In this document: positions 8,894 to 18,614 of the stretch, in pieces | Layout of the letters: each line of letters opens with the position of its first letter | Numbering within the stretch: position 1 is the stretch's first letter | NCBI GenBank assembly: GCA_013138975.1 | Contig: WTBR01000040.1 | Span: forward strand, 46,662-110,661 | Direction of reading: 5' to 3' | DNA length: 64,000 nt | Source: Bacteroidales bacterium | GTDB taxonomy: Bacteria > Bacteroidota > Bacteroidia > Bacteroidales > UBA12077 | Notes under the pieces: generated by a model | Seen by the model: only the letters and a program-made list of their open reading frames with translations | The model's database searches: none | Told to the model about the DNA's origin: nothing | Position numbers and translations under genes: made by a program

Positions 8894-9889
8894 CTATTTT
8901 GAAGAAGAATTGGTATAATATGACTTTAATTTTTGCTGAAATACTTCTTTATTTACAAGATTAATCTGGTTTACAATTAAATCTATTTGATTAATTCTAC
9001 CCAATCTTGTTTCAGGCGAAATAAATTTCTCGTCGGCAAAAACAATTTTATCTACCTGATATCCGGTTTCATTAAGGCTCATTGCTACTGCTGCATTAAA
9101 ATTATCAAAAATAATTACCGAAGGTAGCTGATCTTCTGCATAATCAACCATGGATTTAAGTACCATGGATTTTATATATTTAATTTGTATCTCACCCAAA
9201 TAATTTGCACCAACTAAAATTTTTATCATATCAATTTTAGCCTTATCTCTTTTCCTATAATTAAAGTTCATTTGCTCATATTCAGACTGCTTTGTGCTTA
9301 AAAATAAATTGATGAACTCAGGGGGAACATCATTTAAATGAGCCAAATTTTTATTTCCCTTTTTGATTTTATATTCTTTAATTGCCAATTTCTGATCAAC
9401 AGGAACATAATATTTCCACTTTTTAGTTCTTTTATATGATTCTGTCATTGGACTTGGCTTCCATTTACTTTCGGGTCGCTTCATTAAAGGAGCATCAATA
9501 TCTAAATATGCAGTTTCCAAAGAATACAACAAACAATTAACAAAATGAACCCAACCGCCACCAATGGAATTGTGTAAGGCACTCCATATTGTTTTATTCG
9601 AATTTGAAATATTTTCTTGATTTAAGCTATTTGTATCTACTTCTGTTTGTTTCAGCTTATTAACAAAATCTGTTTCCAATCTTGTTGGTAAGTATGTAAA
9701 TGATCTTGAGCCATCTTCCGCAACATCTGTATGATGTAACTCTTTTATGTCTAAAATATAATTTGAGTCGTTTGCGAGTGTAATATGAATTTGAAAATCC
9801 TTATCCCATTGCATTTCTTCAATCCCCTGAGAATAAACAAACTGTAAATTTACTAAAAGAGATAAACAAATGATTATTAGCTTTTTCAT
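8894..9889 (-). CDS. Secreted protein of unknown function
   Basis: 331 residues with a clear Sec signal peptide (MKKLIIICLSLLVN... to FVYSQG, cleavage near residue 21). I recognise no catalytic motif. The mature part has a conserved-looking block SIGGGWVHFVNCLLYSLETAYLD near residues 107-129, a Lys/Pro-rich middle, and a C-terminal half of mixed alpha/beta pattern. Likely periplasmic or surface-exposed. It stands alone on the minus strand, convergent with the DUF6048 gene. Confidence 0.75.
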   Translation of the reverse strand: MKKLIIICLSLLVNLQFVYSQGIEEMQWDKDFQIHITLANDSNYILDIKELHHTDVAEDGSRSFTYLPTRLETDFVNKLKQTEVDTNSLNQENISNSNKTIWSALHNSIGGGWVHFVNCLLYSLETAYLDIDAPLMKRPESKWKPSPMTESYKRTKKWKYYVPVDQKLAIKEYKIKKGNKNLAHLNDVPPEFINLFLSTKQSEYEQMNFNYRKRDKAKIDMIKILVGANYLGEIQIKYIKSMVLKSMVDYAEDQLPSVIIFDNFNAAVAMSLNETGYQVDKIVFADEKFISPETRLGRINQIDLIVNQINLVNKEVFQQKLKSYYTNSSSK

Positions 9890-10052
9890 GATTTTCAGGA
9901 TTGAGTTTAATGATTTAAATTTACTGAAATTTTAATGCAAACTAGAAAAGATTAACAGAAATTTAAAAAAGCTTTTTGCTTTTTGCCTTTAGCTATTAAA
10001 TAAATATTTGTTGCTAAAAGCTAAATGCCAATGGCTAAAAGCTGTATTATAC

Positions 10053-10085
10053 AAAAAAAGGCCTAACATAAAATGTCAAGCCTTT
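10053..10085 (-). terminator. Terminator of the mutAB operon
   Basis: On the minus strand the arms (10085-10074 and 10068-10057) pair over 12 positions when G-U pairs are counted, with a 5-nt loop, and are followed by seven T. It lies 28 bp after the mutB stop. Confidence 0.8.
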
Positions 10086-10112
10086 CAATTATAAGTTATC
10101 TAATATTAATGA

Positions 10113-12263
10113 TTAATCTTCATCGATCATTATCTCAAGCATCTTTATTGCTGCCAATGGAATTTGTGTTCCAGGACCAAATACTCCTGCAACTCCAGCA
10201 TCGTATAAGAATTTATAATCTTGTGCGGGAATCACTCCTCCAACAATAATCATAATATCGTCGCGATCAAGCTTTTTCAATTCTTCCATAACCTGCGGAA
10301 CCAATGTTTTATGCCCTGCAGCCAACGATGATACACCTAAAATATGAACATCATTTTCAACAGCTTGTTTCGCTGCTTCTGCTGGGGTTTGAAATAATGG
10401 CCCGATATCAACATCGAAACCTAAATCGGCGTAACCTGTTGCAACGACTTTTGCTCCACGATCATGTCCATCCTGACCCATTTTAGCTATCATAATACGT
10501 GGCTGACGTCCTTCTTTTATCGCGAATTTCGTAACCAGTTCTTTTGCTTTATTATAATTTACATCATCTTTTGATTCTGACATATATACTCCTGTTATTG
10601 ATCTTATTACAGCTTTATATCTTCCTGCCGTTTTTTCGCAAGCATCAGAGATTTCACCTAAAGAAGCACGTTTTTTAGCTGCATCAACAGCTAATTCAAG
10701 TAAATTACCTTTACCTGTTGCAGCGCATTCTTCAATCATTTTTAAAGCTGCTTGTGTTTCTTCTTCGTTTCTTTCTGCACGTAATTTAGCTAATCTTATT
10801 AATTGAGCTTCACGTACAGCTGTATTATCAACATCCAAGATTTCAATTGGATCTTCTTTTTCTAATCTGAATTTGTTAACACCAAGGATAGTATCTTTAC
10901 CTGTATCAATTCTTGCCTGTTTACGTGCAGCAGCTTCCTCGATACGCATTTTAGGAATACCTGTTTCAATAGCTTTAGCCATTCCTCCCAGTTCTTCAAC
11001 TTCCTGAATTAAAGCCCAAGCTTTATCTGCAATTTCCTGAGTTAATTTCTCTACATAATAAGAACCTGCCCAAGGATCAACAGCTTTACAAATCTGTGTT
11101 TCTTCTTGAATATAAATCTGAGTATTTCTGGCAATACGAGCAGAAAATTCTGTTGGTAGTGCTATAGCCTCATCTAATGCATTTGTATGTAATGATTGTG
11201 TATGACCTAATGTAGCAGCCATTGCTTCCACACAAGTACGAGCTACATTATTAAATGGATCTTGCTCGGTTAAACTCCAACCTGAAGTTTGTGAGTGTGT
11301 ACGTAATGCCATCGATTTTGGATTCTTAGGATTAAATTGTTTTACCAATTTAGCCCAAAGCATACGTGCAGCACGCATTTTTGCAATTTCCATAAAGTGA
11401 TTCATTCCAACACCCCAGAAGAACGATAATCGCGGTGCAAAAGTATCGATATCCATACCTGCATTAACACCTGTACGTAAATATTCTAAACCATCAGCTA
11501 AAGTATAAGCCAACTCAATATCAGCAGTTGCTCCGGCCTCTTGCATATGATAACCGGAAATACTAATTGAGTTAAACTTAGGCATATTATTTGAAGTGTA
11601 CTCAAAAATATCAGCAATAATTTTCATTGAAAATTCCGGTGGATAAATATATGTATTACGCACCATGAATTCTTTCAAGATATCATTCTGAATTGTACCA
11701 CTCAATTTGTCTAATGGAACTCCTTGTTCTAATCCTGCAACAATGTAAAATGCCAATATAGGTAATACTGCACCATTCATTGTCATCGATACAGACATTT
11801 TATCTAAAGGTATCTGATCGAAAAGGATTTTCATATCCAAGATAGAATCAACTGCAACTCCAGCCTTCCCAACATCACCAACAACACGTTCATGATCTGA
11901 ATCGTATCCACGGTGAGTAGCTAAGTCAAATGCTATAGATAATCCTTTTTGTCCTGCAGCTAAATTTCTGCGGTAAAAAGCATTTGATTCTTCTGCAGTA
12001 GAAAATCCAGCATACTGACGAATAGTCCATGGACGCATTGCATACATTCCTGAATAAGGTCCTCGTAAAAAAGGCGCTAGTCCTGCAGCATAATTTAAAT
12101 GCTCCATGCCTTCCAAATCTTCTTTGGAATATACATTCTTTACATCAATCTGTTCCGGAGTTTTCCAGTTGGCTTCAATGCCATTTTCTTTTTCCCAGTC
12201 TTGTACAGAAGTGTGTTTCGACTTGGGAAGATCTAAATTTATATTATTAAAATTTGGTTTCAT
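10113..12263 (-). CDS. mutB: Methylmalonyl-CoA mutase, large (catalytic) subunit
   Basis: 716 residues, typical length. Adenosylcobalamin-dependent interconversion of succinyl-CoA and R-methylmalonyl-CoA in the cytosol, with MutA. The N-terminal TIM barrel carries substrate-site stretches such as PFLRGPY and [12 protein letters not shown]. The C-terminal cobalamin domain has the base-off motif D598-x-H600-xx-G603 (GQDGHDRG) and the later GGVIP loop. Encoded 66 bp downstream of mutA on the same strand. Together with the fumarate reductase-type complex at 35.6-39.1 kb it fits the succinate-propionate route of Bacteroidia. Start Met chosen because the chain begins just before the conserved region. 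Confidence 0.98.
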   Translation of the reverse strand: MKPNFNNINLDLPKSKHTSVQDWEKENGIEANWKTPEQIDVKNVYSKEDLEGMEHLNYAAGLAPFLRGPYSGMYAMRPWTIRQYAGFSTAEESNAFYRRNLAAGQKGLSIAFDLATHRGYDSDHERVVGDVGKAGVAVDSILDMKILFDQIPLDKMSVSMTMNGAVLPILAFYIVAGLEQGVPLDKLSGTIQNDILKEFMVRNTYIYPPEFSMKIIADIFEYTSNNMPKFNSISISGYHMQEAGATADIELAYTLADGLEYLRTGVNAGMDIDTFAPRLSFFWGVGMNHFMEIAKMRAARMLWAKLVKQFNPKNPKSMALRTHSQTSGWSLTEQDPFNNVARTCVEAMAATLGHTQSLHTNALDEAIALPTEFSARIARNTQIYIQEETQICKAVDPWAGSYYVEKLTQEIADKAWALIQEVEELGGMAKAIETGIPKMRIEEAAARKQARIDTGKDTILGVNKFRLEKEDPIEILDVDNTAVREAQLIRLAKLRAERNEEETQAALKMIEECAATGKGNLLELAVDAAKKRASLGEISDACEKTAGRYKAVIRSITGVYMSESKDDVNYNKAKELVTKFAIKEGRQPRIMIAKMGQDGHDRGAKVVATGYADLGFDVDIGPLFQTPAEAAKQAVENDVHILGVSSLAAGHKTLVPQVMEELKKLDRDDIMIIVGGVIPAQDYKFLYDAGVAGVFGPGTQIPLAAIKMLEIMIDED

Positions 12264-12329
12264 TTTTTTTGATTTTAGATAAATTGCATCAAGTTTTTAT
12301 CATATTTCCTAAAACTTGAATCTTTATAT

Positions 12330-14195
12330 TTAAATTCCCAATTCGTTTTGAAATCCTTGTAATGTCTCAATTAAATTCGATTTCATATGTATGAAATGCT
12401 TAATTCCTTTAGCTTTTAATTCTTCAATACTTTTAGGATAACCAGCAACTACTGTTATAACTTTTTCTCCTAATTTCTCAAGTACAGCGGGTGCAGCATC
12501 TGTGTATTCATCATCGGAACTACAAACTACAACAATATTAGCTTTTTGTTCCATTGCAGCTTTTATACCTTCATCAACAGATTTAAAACCAGCATTATCA
12601 ATTACCTCAAACCCTGCACATGCAAAAAATCCAGAAGCAAATCCTGCTCGTGCTTTACGCATAGTTAAATCTCCAATGGTTAATAAGAATACTTTTGGAG
12701 TTATTGCTGCTTTTTCGCTCTTCATTCGCAGCGATTCCATTTGCTCAGCACCTCTAAAAGGTTTAATTGGCTCAGCTAATGCATCATCTCGTTTACATGA
12801 ACAACAACATTTTTCTGCAATTTCCACTTCAAGCTTTTCTAATGCATTTGGATATTGGTTTGTTCCTAATAAAATCTCGCGACGTGTTGCAATATTTAAA
12901 TTTCGCTTATTTGCTGATTCTTTTACTTGCTCTTGAATAAATCCAGCTTTAAATGCCTCAACATATCCACCTTTTGATTCGATAGTTTGGAATAATTTCC
13001 AAGCATGTTCAGCAATTGAATGCGTTAAGTTCTCAATATAATAAGAACCTCCCGCAGGATCAACAATTTTATTTATATATGATTCTTCTTTTAATAAGAT
13101 TTGCGTGTTACGTGCAATACGATCTGAAAATACGGTTGCACTTTCGAAAGCTTTATTAAATGGGGTAACAGTTAATGAATCAACTCCTGCAATAGTTGCT
13201 GACATTGATTCTGTTGTTCCACGTAACATATTCACGTATGGATCATAAATTGTTTGGTTAAATTTAGATGTGATGGCATGAATATTCATTTTTGCCACCT
13301 CCAAATTATTTGGTTCGTAAGCTTCTACAATTTTAGCCCATAACATTCGTGCTGCTCTGAATTTTGCTATTTCCATGAAATAGTTTGAGCTAACACCAAA
13401 ATTAAATTTAATATTCTCAGCAATTGTATCTGTATCTAATCCTTTTTCACTTAAAAGATTTAAATACTGATTACCCATTGCCAAAGCAAATGCTAATTCC
13501 TGAACGGTTGTGGCTCCGGCATTATTAAACATCTCGCCATTAACACCAATAGTTCTGAACTTAGGAAGATCTTTTGCTTTTTCAATTAATTCTTTTGCAG
13601 TTTCAAAAACTTCATCCTTAGCTTTACAGAAATTACCGTTTAAAGAAAGATGTGCCATTGGATCGAATCCAACAGAACCTTTAATTTCTTTTTTATCGAT
13701 ATTTTCAGCTTCAATCTTTGCTTTTAAGAAATCAACAAACGGATGTGCTGCTGAAGGATTAAGAATGTTTATCTCAATATCTTCAATGCTAATGTCCTTT
13801 ACTAATATAGCAAATTCTTCATTTGAGAATTCTTCTTTACAACACATGTCGAAACCTAAAGAATCAACGCCTTTCATAAGAACATCAAGTGCTTTTTTAT
13901 TTGCTTCTGCAGCATCAGTTGCATCAATATCCTGACGAACATACCAACAGTTGCACTTTGCACTATTTCCTCGAACATAAGGGAATTCTCCCGGAACATA
14001 TTTAAGATGTTTCAGATTTTCTAGATGCTCAGCACGATAATAAGGTTGTACACTGAAACCTTCGATAGTCCTCCATACCAATTTCTTTTGGTAATCAGCA
14101 CCTTTCAGATCAACTAAGATCTTATCTTCCCACTCTTGTGTTGAGATAGGAGGAAATTCTTCGAACAATTTTGTTTGTTTTATTTTGTCTGCCAT
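12330..14195 (-). CDS. mutA: Methylmalonyl-CoA mutase, small subunit
   Basis: 621 residues. Same fold as MutB but with a degenerate cobalamin domain: the place of DxHxxG reads LLTIGDLTMRKARAG, with no ligand His, as expected for the non-catalytic partner. Barrel landmarks VRGNSAKCNCWYVRQD and GVNGEMFNNAGATTVQELAFA are present. An unusual cysteine cluster EKCCCSCKRDD sits in the linker near residue 450. First gene of the mutAB operon. A TAATTTTG -7-like box lies on the minus strand at 14225-14232, without a good -33 box. Confidence 0.96.
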   Translation of the reverse strand: MADKIKQTKLFEEFPPISTQEWEDKILVDLKGADYQKKLVWRTIEGFSVQPYYRAEHLENLKHLKYVPGEFPYVRGNSAKCNCWYVRQDIDATDAAEANKKALDVLMKGVDSLGFDMCCKEEFSNEEFAILVKDISIEDIEINILNPSAAHPFVDFLKAKIEAENIDKKEIKGSVGFDPMAHLSLNGNFCKAKDEVFETAKELIEKAKDLPKFRTIGVNGEMFNNAGATTVQELAFALAMGNQYLNLLSEKGLDTDTIAENIKFNFGVSSNYFMEIAKFRAARMLWAKIVEAYEPNNLEVAKMNIHAITSKFNQTIYDPYVNMLRGTTESMSATIAGVDSLTVTPFNKAFESATVFSDRIARNTQILLKEESYINKIVDPAGGSYYIENLTHSIAEHAWKLFQTIESKGGYVEAFKAGFIQEQVKESANKRNLNIATRREILLGTNQYPNALEKLEVEIAEKCCCSCKRDDALAEPIKPFRGAEQMESLRMKSEKAAITPKVFLLTIGDLTMRKARAGFASGFFACAGFEVIDNAGFKSVDEGIKAAMEQKANIVVVCSSDDEYTDAAPAVLEKLGEKVITVVAGYPKSIEELKAKGIKHFIHMKSNLIETLQGFQNELGI

Positions 14196-14562
14196 AACAA
14201 ATTATAAATATTTAAAATATTGTGCAAAATTAGATCATTTCGCATTAAAAATCATGACTTTTAGCATGAAATACTATGCTATAGAATATAGAAATGTAGT
14301 ATTGAGAATTTAGTATGTAGATGAAACAAAAATCCAAATCATTTGTTTATTTTACTTTCTACCTTTTATTCGAAATAACCAATCATGTTTAATGTGTTAA
14401 TTATTCAACTGCATATTTTCAATTATAGTTGAAAAATCAGTTAATAGTTCAAAGTATGAGATTTAGCTGCGTTTCTATATTTTCTTATATCGGAAGTTAA
14501 TGATGAGAAAATGTCATAAAATTGCTACAAAACTTATGTTTTATAGCTCTACACATGCTTTT
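14196..14562. other. 367-bp intergenic stretch without a gene
   Basis: Upstream region of mutA and downstream region of the DUF6624 gene. It contains the possible mutA -7 box (14225-14232) and a small palindrome TAGCAT...ATGCTA at about 14261-14280. I see no reading frame or longer structure. Confidence 0.5.
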
Positions 14563-15531
14563 CTATTTATCATCAATTTTAGCTATTCTTTCTTTATGTT
14601 TTTCAATATCCCATTCAATATTCCAGTGTTTTGCATATTCTTCAATTGAAAGATGTAAACCAACCTCTTTACGTCTTTGATTAACATTTTCGGGCTTAAT
14701 TAATGGTAAAACAAAATATTTCCCATCTTCGTCCCTCCCAATTTGACTTCCATAAATTTGTCTTTCTCCTTGTCTCAAAGATACTCTATCTTCAAGTAAT
14801 GCTAATTTATTTGATTGAGCATTCCCTTTTCCAACAGCTTCTCGCATCATAGGAAGATATTTTAACTGAGTCTCAAGATCTGAATGTTGGATAACCAAGA
14901 ATAAGGTGTTATTTCCTTGTTTACCTATGATGTCTGCCCCTAACCATCCTTTTTCATCAAGTATTTTTTTAATTTGAACAAGATTGATAGAATCTTTTTC
15001 TCCTATTGTTTTCCAATGAGCTTTCATTTCATCGGAATCTCTACCATATTTTTCTTCTACATTGCTTACTTTTATTCTTATACCTTGGTCTTCTTGGTAG
15101 ATGGTGTCTAAAAGTGCAATGAGTGGCTTGTCAAAATTTGCTTCTGCTTTTTCTTTATTTTCTTTTACTAAATTGAGAACTTCATTCCAGCGTGTATCCG
15201 CATACAATATTAACAAATCGGTATCAGTTGTTATATGTCTAAAATTTGTAAAATTCCCGATTTGGGAAATCAGGAATAATTGAACGAATGAAGAATCAAT
15301 TTCTTTAGCTAAAGCCCAAGAACAAGCTGCATTATATCTGTCAGTTGTACCTGCTTTAACATTAAAGGCAACAAATGCTTCTGAATATTTTTGACCAGAT
15401 TTTAAGTATTCATTATTCTCATAAAACTTTTCAGCTTCTGCTACTAATAAAGAATACTTTTCTTGATCTTGTCCATATATTAAGTTAAAAACTAAAAGTC
15501 CAAATAACGCTAAAATAGTTTTTTTAATCAT
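14563..15531 (-). CDS. Secreted DUF6624-type protein with N-terminal TPR-like part
   Basis: 322 residues. Signal peptide about 1-20 (ends LIYGQ). Residues about 25-110 look like TPR helices (YSLLVAEAEKFYENNEYLKSG). The C-terminal part has the features of DUF6624: GWLGADIIGKQGNNTLFLVIQHSD followed by LPMMREAVGKG, then LLEDRVSLRQGERQIYGSQ. Function of DUF6624 is not established. Periplasmic or surface location is inferred. Monocistronic on the minus strand. Confidence 0.8.
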   Translation of the reverse strand: MIKKTILALFGLLVFNLIYGQDQEKYSLLVAEAEKFYENNEYLKSGQKYSEAFVAFNVKAGTTDRYNAACSWALAKEIDSSFVQLFLISQIGNFTNFRHITTDTDLLILYADTRWNEVLNLVKENKEKAEANFDKPLIALLDTIYQEDQGIRIKVSNVEEKYGRDSDEMKAHWKTIGEKDSINLVQIKKILDEKGWLGADIIGKQGNNTLFLVIQHSDLETQLKYLPMMREAVGKGNAQSNKLALLEDRVSLRQGERQIYGSQIGRDEDGKYFVLPLIKPENVNQRRKEVGLHLSIEEYAKHWNIEWDIEKHKERIAKIDDK

Positions 15532-15674
15532 TGTCTTTGTTGTAAAAAGTGTATTAACGGTATATAAGTAAAGATCTCCAAAAATTCTTTAACATCATAT
15601 ATAATTTTACTCTTTGTCTAATATACTTACATTTAATTTTAGTTCATTAAAAATCATACTCAATATGATCTAAA

Positions 15675-16340
15675 TCAACCCTTTTCTGAAATGTCTTTAA
15701 GTTCATTTAATTTTTCAATTGTGATATCTTTACCCTTAATTTTAATAATGCCTTCCTTTTCAAATTCTTTTAAAAACTTAATGGCACTTTCGGCAGTAAT
15801 GGAGGCAAAATTTGCAATATCTTGCCTGCTTAGGTATTGAAAAATTTGTTCGTCAAGAAATTCTTTTGCTGAAAGATATAGTAAAGCCGTTGCCAGTTTT
15901 CCTCTCATTTGTTTGTGCGAAATACTGGAAATTATATTTAATAAATGTTTTTCATTCTTGAAATTGCTCGAGGTAATTTTCATTGCAAATTCATTATTAT
16001 CATACAAAACTTGTTTCAAGCCTTCTTTATCAATCATGCATATTTCAGAATCTTTTAACGCAAGGCTTGAGTATGTATACGAATCTTCTCCAAATACCGA
16101 TGAAAATGCCAAAAGATCACCGGGTTTGGCTACCCTGATATTTATTTGTTTATTATGACCGGTTTGTAAATACAACTTTACTAAGCCTGTTTGCACAAAC
16201 ATTACGTATGGAGCAAATGCTCCCTGTTTAAAAATATTCTCCCCTTTTTGATAAACCAATTGCTTTTTTTTATGTCGCAAAAGCTCCTGGTTACTGGCAG
16301 ATAATTGATGTAATTGACTCAAATCCATTTTATCGGTCAT
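15675..16340 (-). CDS. Crp/Fnr-family transcription regulator
   Basis: 221 residues. N-terminal cyclic-nucleotide-type sensor domain (GENIFKQGAFAPYVMFVQTGLVK, about residues 33-55) and C-terminal winged helix-turn-helix with LSRQDIANFASITAES near residues 170-185. No Cys cluster typical of oxygen-sensing Fnr is visible at the N-terminus, so the ligand is unknown. It is divergent from the CPBP and NifX-like block to the right and might regulate it: a 15-bp perfect palindrome overlaps the promoter at 17681-17721. A TAACTTTG -7-like box lies on the minus strand at 16371-16378. Confidence 0.9.
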   Translation of the reverse strand: MTDKMDLSQLHQLSASNQELLRHKKKQLVYQKGENIFKQGAFAPYVMFVQTGLVKLYLQTGHNKQINIRVAKPGDLLAFSSVFGEDSYTYSSLALKDSEICMIDKEGLKQVLYDNNEFAMKITSSNFKNEKHLLNIISSISHKQMRGKLATALLYLSAKEFLDEQIFQYLSRQDIANFASITAESAIKFLKEFEKEGIIKIKGKDITIEKLNELKDISEKG

Positions 16341-16426
16341 ATCTATTATTTGATATCATTTTTAAAATCACAAAGTTAATACTTGCTTGTGATTATTTTT
16401 AGTAATTTTATATCTCATTTTAATTG

Positions 16427-16549
16427 GTCTCTGTAAGAAAACGCCAAATACTTCGTTACTCTCGTTTTGAAAACAGTCATTCACAAAAGTGAACTCCTTG
16501 ATTTTCAAAACTTCGAAAGCCTCGTCTTTGACGCTTTCTTATCAAAGAC
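16427..16549. repeat. Palindromic MITE-like element, family 1, copy A
   Basis: 123 bp. The left end GTCTCTGTAAGAAAACGCC is matched by an inverted right end GACGCTTTCTTATCAAAGAC. Internal arms also pair (ACTTCG...CGTTTTGAAAAC / TTTTCAAAACTTCG) around TTCACAAAAGTGAA. Nearly identical to 19889-20010. It has no reading frame of note and could form one long hairpin in RNA. Confidence 0.85.
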
Positions 16550-16621
16550 TTTAAAAATAAGTAGATTTCTGGCAGGTACTAATTAAAATCAATTTATCAA
16601 AAACTTCTAAGCAAAAACAAA

Positions 16622-17386
16622 ATGATGAAAAATGAAAAAATTCTTTTAGGGATAGTACTGTTTATTCTTGGTTTTACAGGCGTTTTATCAATCTTAACAA
16701 TGGAGATTTCATTACCCGAGGAAGTAATGAAACTTTTACTTGAAAAGTTCTCTCCGAAACAAATTAAATTACTTATCTTGATTAATCCTACGATAATGTT
16801 GATTGGTGCTGTAATATTAGGTGTTTTTTTACACGACAAAGTTTCATTAGATGCTCCTGTTATTAAGAATATTATTAGATATAAGAAAAGTCCTCAAATA
16901 TCATCAATATTAAAGTATGGAATTATTGGAGGTGTAATTTCAGGAATTATACTAAGCTTAATTGGCTTAATTTTCTATCCCATTTTACCTCAAGAGTTTT
17001 TAGAATTAGGAGAAAAACTAAAACCAACTTTAGCTGCAAGGTTTTTATACGGAGGTTTTACAGAAGAAATAATAATAAGGTTTGGATTAATGACTTTCAT
17101 TGTGTGGCTAATATCGAAGATTTTTAGATCTACAAATTCCAAAATTTATTGGATTAGCATTCTAATAGTATCTGTAATTTTTGGCTTAGGACATTTTCCT
17201 ATCGTTTTTCAATCATTAAGTAATCCTTCGGCTTTATTATTAAGTTATGTTTTGATTGGAAATTCTATTGGAGGTATAATATTCGGATGGTTGTATTGGA
17301 AAAAAGGTTTAGAAACAGCATTCATAGCTCACATTTTTGCCCATATTATTTTGGTATTATTAGAGCCATTATTAAAATTAGCTTGA
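16622..17386 (+). CDS. CPBP (CAAX-like) intramembrane metalloprotease
   Basis: 254 residues (Met1 or Met2 start). Several hydrophobic segments span the chain. The family motifs are present: EEIIIRFG (motif 1, Glu-Glu-xxx-Arg, near residue 150), FGLGHFP (motif 2) and HIFAH (motif 3) near the C-terminus. Members cleave membrane-embedded or prenyl-like substrates, and in some bacteria serve bacteriocin processing or immunity. It precedes the NifX/radical SAM block but is separated from it by 349 bp of repeat elements, so common transcription is uncertain. Confidence 0.9.
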   Translation: MMKNEKILLGIVLFILGFTGVLSILTMEISLPEEVMKLLLEKFSPKQIKLLILINPTIMLIGAVILGVFLHDKVSLDAPVIKNIIRYKKSPQISSILKYGIIGGVISGIILSLIGLIFYPILPQEFLELGEKLKPTLAARFLYGGFTEEIIIRFGLMTFIVWLISKIFRSTNSKIYWISILIVSVIFGLGHFPIVFQSLSNPSALLLSYVLIGNSIGGIIFGWLYWKKGLETAFIAHIFAHIILVLLEPLLKLA

Positions 17387-17388
17387 TT

Positions 17389-17630
17389 ATACCTATTAAA
17401 CATCAGAATGCCCCTTATAACGACAGCAAGGAAACGGCCTTTATTCACTTATATTTCTTCAAAAAATAATTCAATTTAGTTAAATAGTCGCGCCACGGAT
17501 TCTCTTCAGAAAGAGCAGAACCTTTCTGTTACTGTATAACAGCCATTACCAGATTTGCTTAATAATTATAAAATCCGTGTCACGACTTGCTAATGATCTT
17601 AGCAAAAAATAATTGAAATTTTGTTGGATA
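17389..17630. repeat. Degenerate 'ATACC' element interrupted by a second palindromic element
   Basis: 17389-17475 (ATACCTATTAAACATCAGAATG ... CACTTATATTTCTTC) matches the left half of the element at 20188-20350. 17589-17630 (CTTAGCAAAAAATAATTGAAATTTT) matches its right part. Between them, 17486-17588 is a separate palindrome with ends AGTCGCGCCACGGATT and AATCCGTGTCACGACTT. This reads as one repeat inserted into another. It fills nearly all of the 349-bp gap; the remainder is the promoter of the next gene. Confidence 0.65.
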
Positions 17631-17680
17631 AAAGCTATAAAAAAATAGCTTTTTAAGCCTTATTGTAAGTTGATAATTTC

Positions 17681-17721
17681 TTGTCTGATCTTTATTGTGC
17701 ATGTACTTTTGTAGTACAAAA
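17681..17721 (+). promoter_or_regulatory. Promoter with overlapping palindrome upstream of the NifX-like gene
   Basis: TTG (17681-17683), 20-bp spacer, TACTTTTG (17704-17711), close to the Bacteroidota consensus. A perfect 15-nt palindrome TTTTGTA-g-TACAAAA (17707-17721) overlaps the -7 box and the expected start site, where a repressor could bind. The start codon follows at 17736. Confidence 0.6.
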
Positions 17722-17735
17722 AATGCTTAGAATTT

Positions 17736-18071
17736 ATGACAAGAATTGCAATGCCAATTATTGATACTATGTTAAGTGAAAAATTTGAAGACTGCTCCTT
17801 TTATCACATTTATAGTATTAATTTAGGTAAGCTAGAAGCTGAACCTATAATAGTGAATGCTCAAAATTTACTTCTAAACATCCCAGAATGGATTAATGAA
17901 TGGGAAATTACTGATGTTATTGCCAATGGAATGAATAAACTTTCTATAAGCTATTTTTCTGAAACAAAAATAAATCTGTTTGTCGGGGTGGAGATAAATA
18001 CACCGGAAAGACTTATTGAAGATTATTTAATGGGCACACTAAAATCTAATACACAAAATATTGCAAATTAA
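17736..18071 (+). CDS. NifX/NifB-C-terminal-like (Nitro_FeMo-Co type) small protein
   Basis: 111 residues. The N-terminal MTRIAMPIIDTMLSEKFEDCSFYHIY and the GMNKLSISYFSETKINLFVGVE segment match the fold of the NifX / dinitrogenase iron-molybdenum cofactor-binding family (one domain of about 100 residues). Such proteins are also found outside nitrogen fixation in iron-sulfur or metal-handling clusters; no nif genes are in this window. First gene of a tight run (3 bp before the next ORF). Probable cytosolic carrier of a metal-sulfur species; substrate unknown. Confidence 0.75.
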   Translation: MTRIAMPIIDTMLSEKFEDCSFYHIYSINLGKLEAEPIIVNAQNLLLNIPEWINEWEITDVIANGMNKLSISYFSETKINLFVGVEINTPERLIEDYLMGTLKSNTQNIAN

Positions 18072-18074
18072 ATA

Positions 18075-18611
18075 ATGAGTAAAAAACAAAAAGTAATCTC
18101 CATTCTTTCTAAAAGAAGAAATATTATTCAGGCTATCATTGGTATATCCCTTTATATAGCAATAAGTTATTTTGATATTTCTCTTTGGTGGGTATTAGGT
18201 TTTGGATCGGCAATTGGCATTATTTGGGGCAAAGTGTTTTGTCGATGGATGTGTCCTATGGGAGCTATCATGGAGTTTATTATGAAATTAAGCCCCACCG
18301 ATTCTTTAAAAAACATGTACCAGTATCATAAAATTGGTTGCCCTATTGCATGGGTTTCAGGTCTTTTAAATAAAGTTTCACTTTATAAAATACAACTTAA
18401 TACAGATACTTGTAAAAATTGTGGGCTTTGCGATAAAGCTTGTTATATGCCTAGTCTTGACAAACAAAAATTCAGTTTATATAAGCCCAAATTTATCAAT
18501 CCGGCCGAAAATTTTAGTTGCTCAAAATGTTTGCTATGTGTGGCTGAATGTCCTAATGGCAGTTTAACGTACAAAGCACAGATTCCTTTTACAAAAAATA
18601 AATCCTTATAA
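18075..18611 (+). CDS. Membrane-linked 4Fe-4S ferredoxin-type protein (NapH-like)
   Basis: 178 residues. One or two hydrophobic segments (about 20-55) lead into the VFCRWMCPMGA motif (CxxxCP) of NapH/CcoG-type proteins. Two classical 4Fe-4S motifs follow: CKNCGLCDKAC and CSKCLLCVAECP near residues 115-125 and 147-158. Likely role: electron transfer between the membrane and a cytosolic partner. Three bp after the NifX-like gene and four bp before the DUF1847 gene, so the three form one transcript. Shorter than full NapH (four membrane helices), so it is a reduced version. Confidence 0.85.
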   Translation: MSKKQKVISILSKRRNIIQAIIGISLYIAISYFDISLWWVLGFGSAIGIIWGKVFCRWMCPMGAIMEFIMKLSPTDSLKNMYQYHKIGCPIAWVSGLLNKVSLYKIQLNTDTCKNCGLCDKACYMPSLDKQKFSLYKPKFINPAENFSCSKCLLCVAECPNGSLTYKAQIPFTKNKSL

Positions 18612-18614
18612 AAA

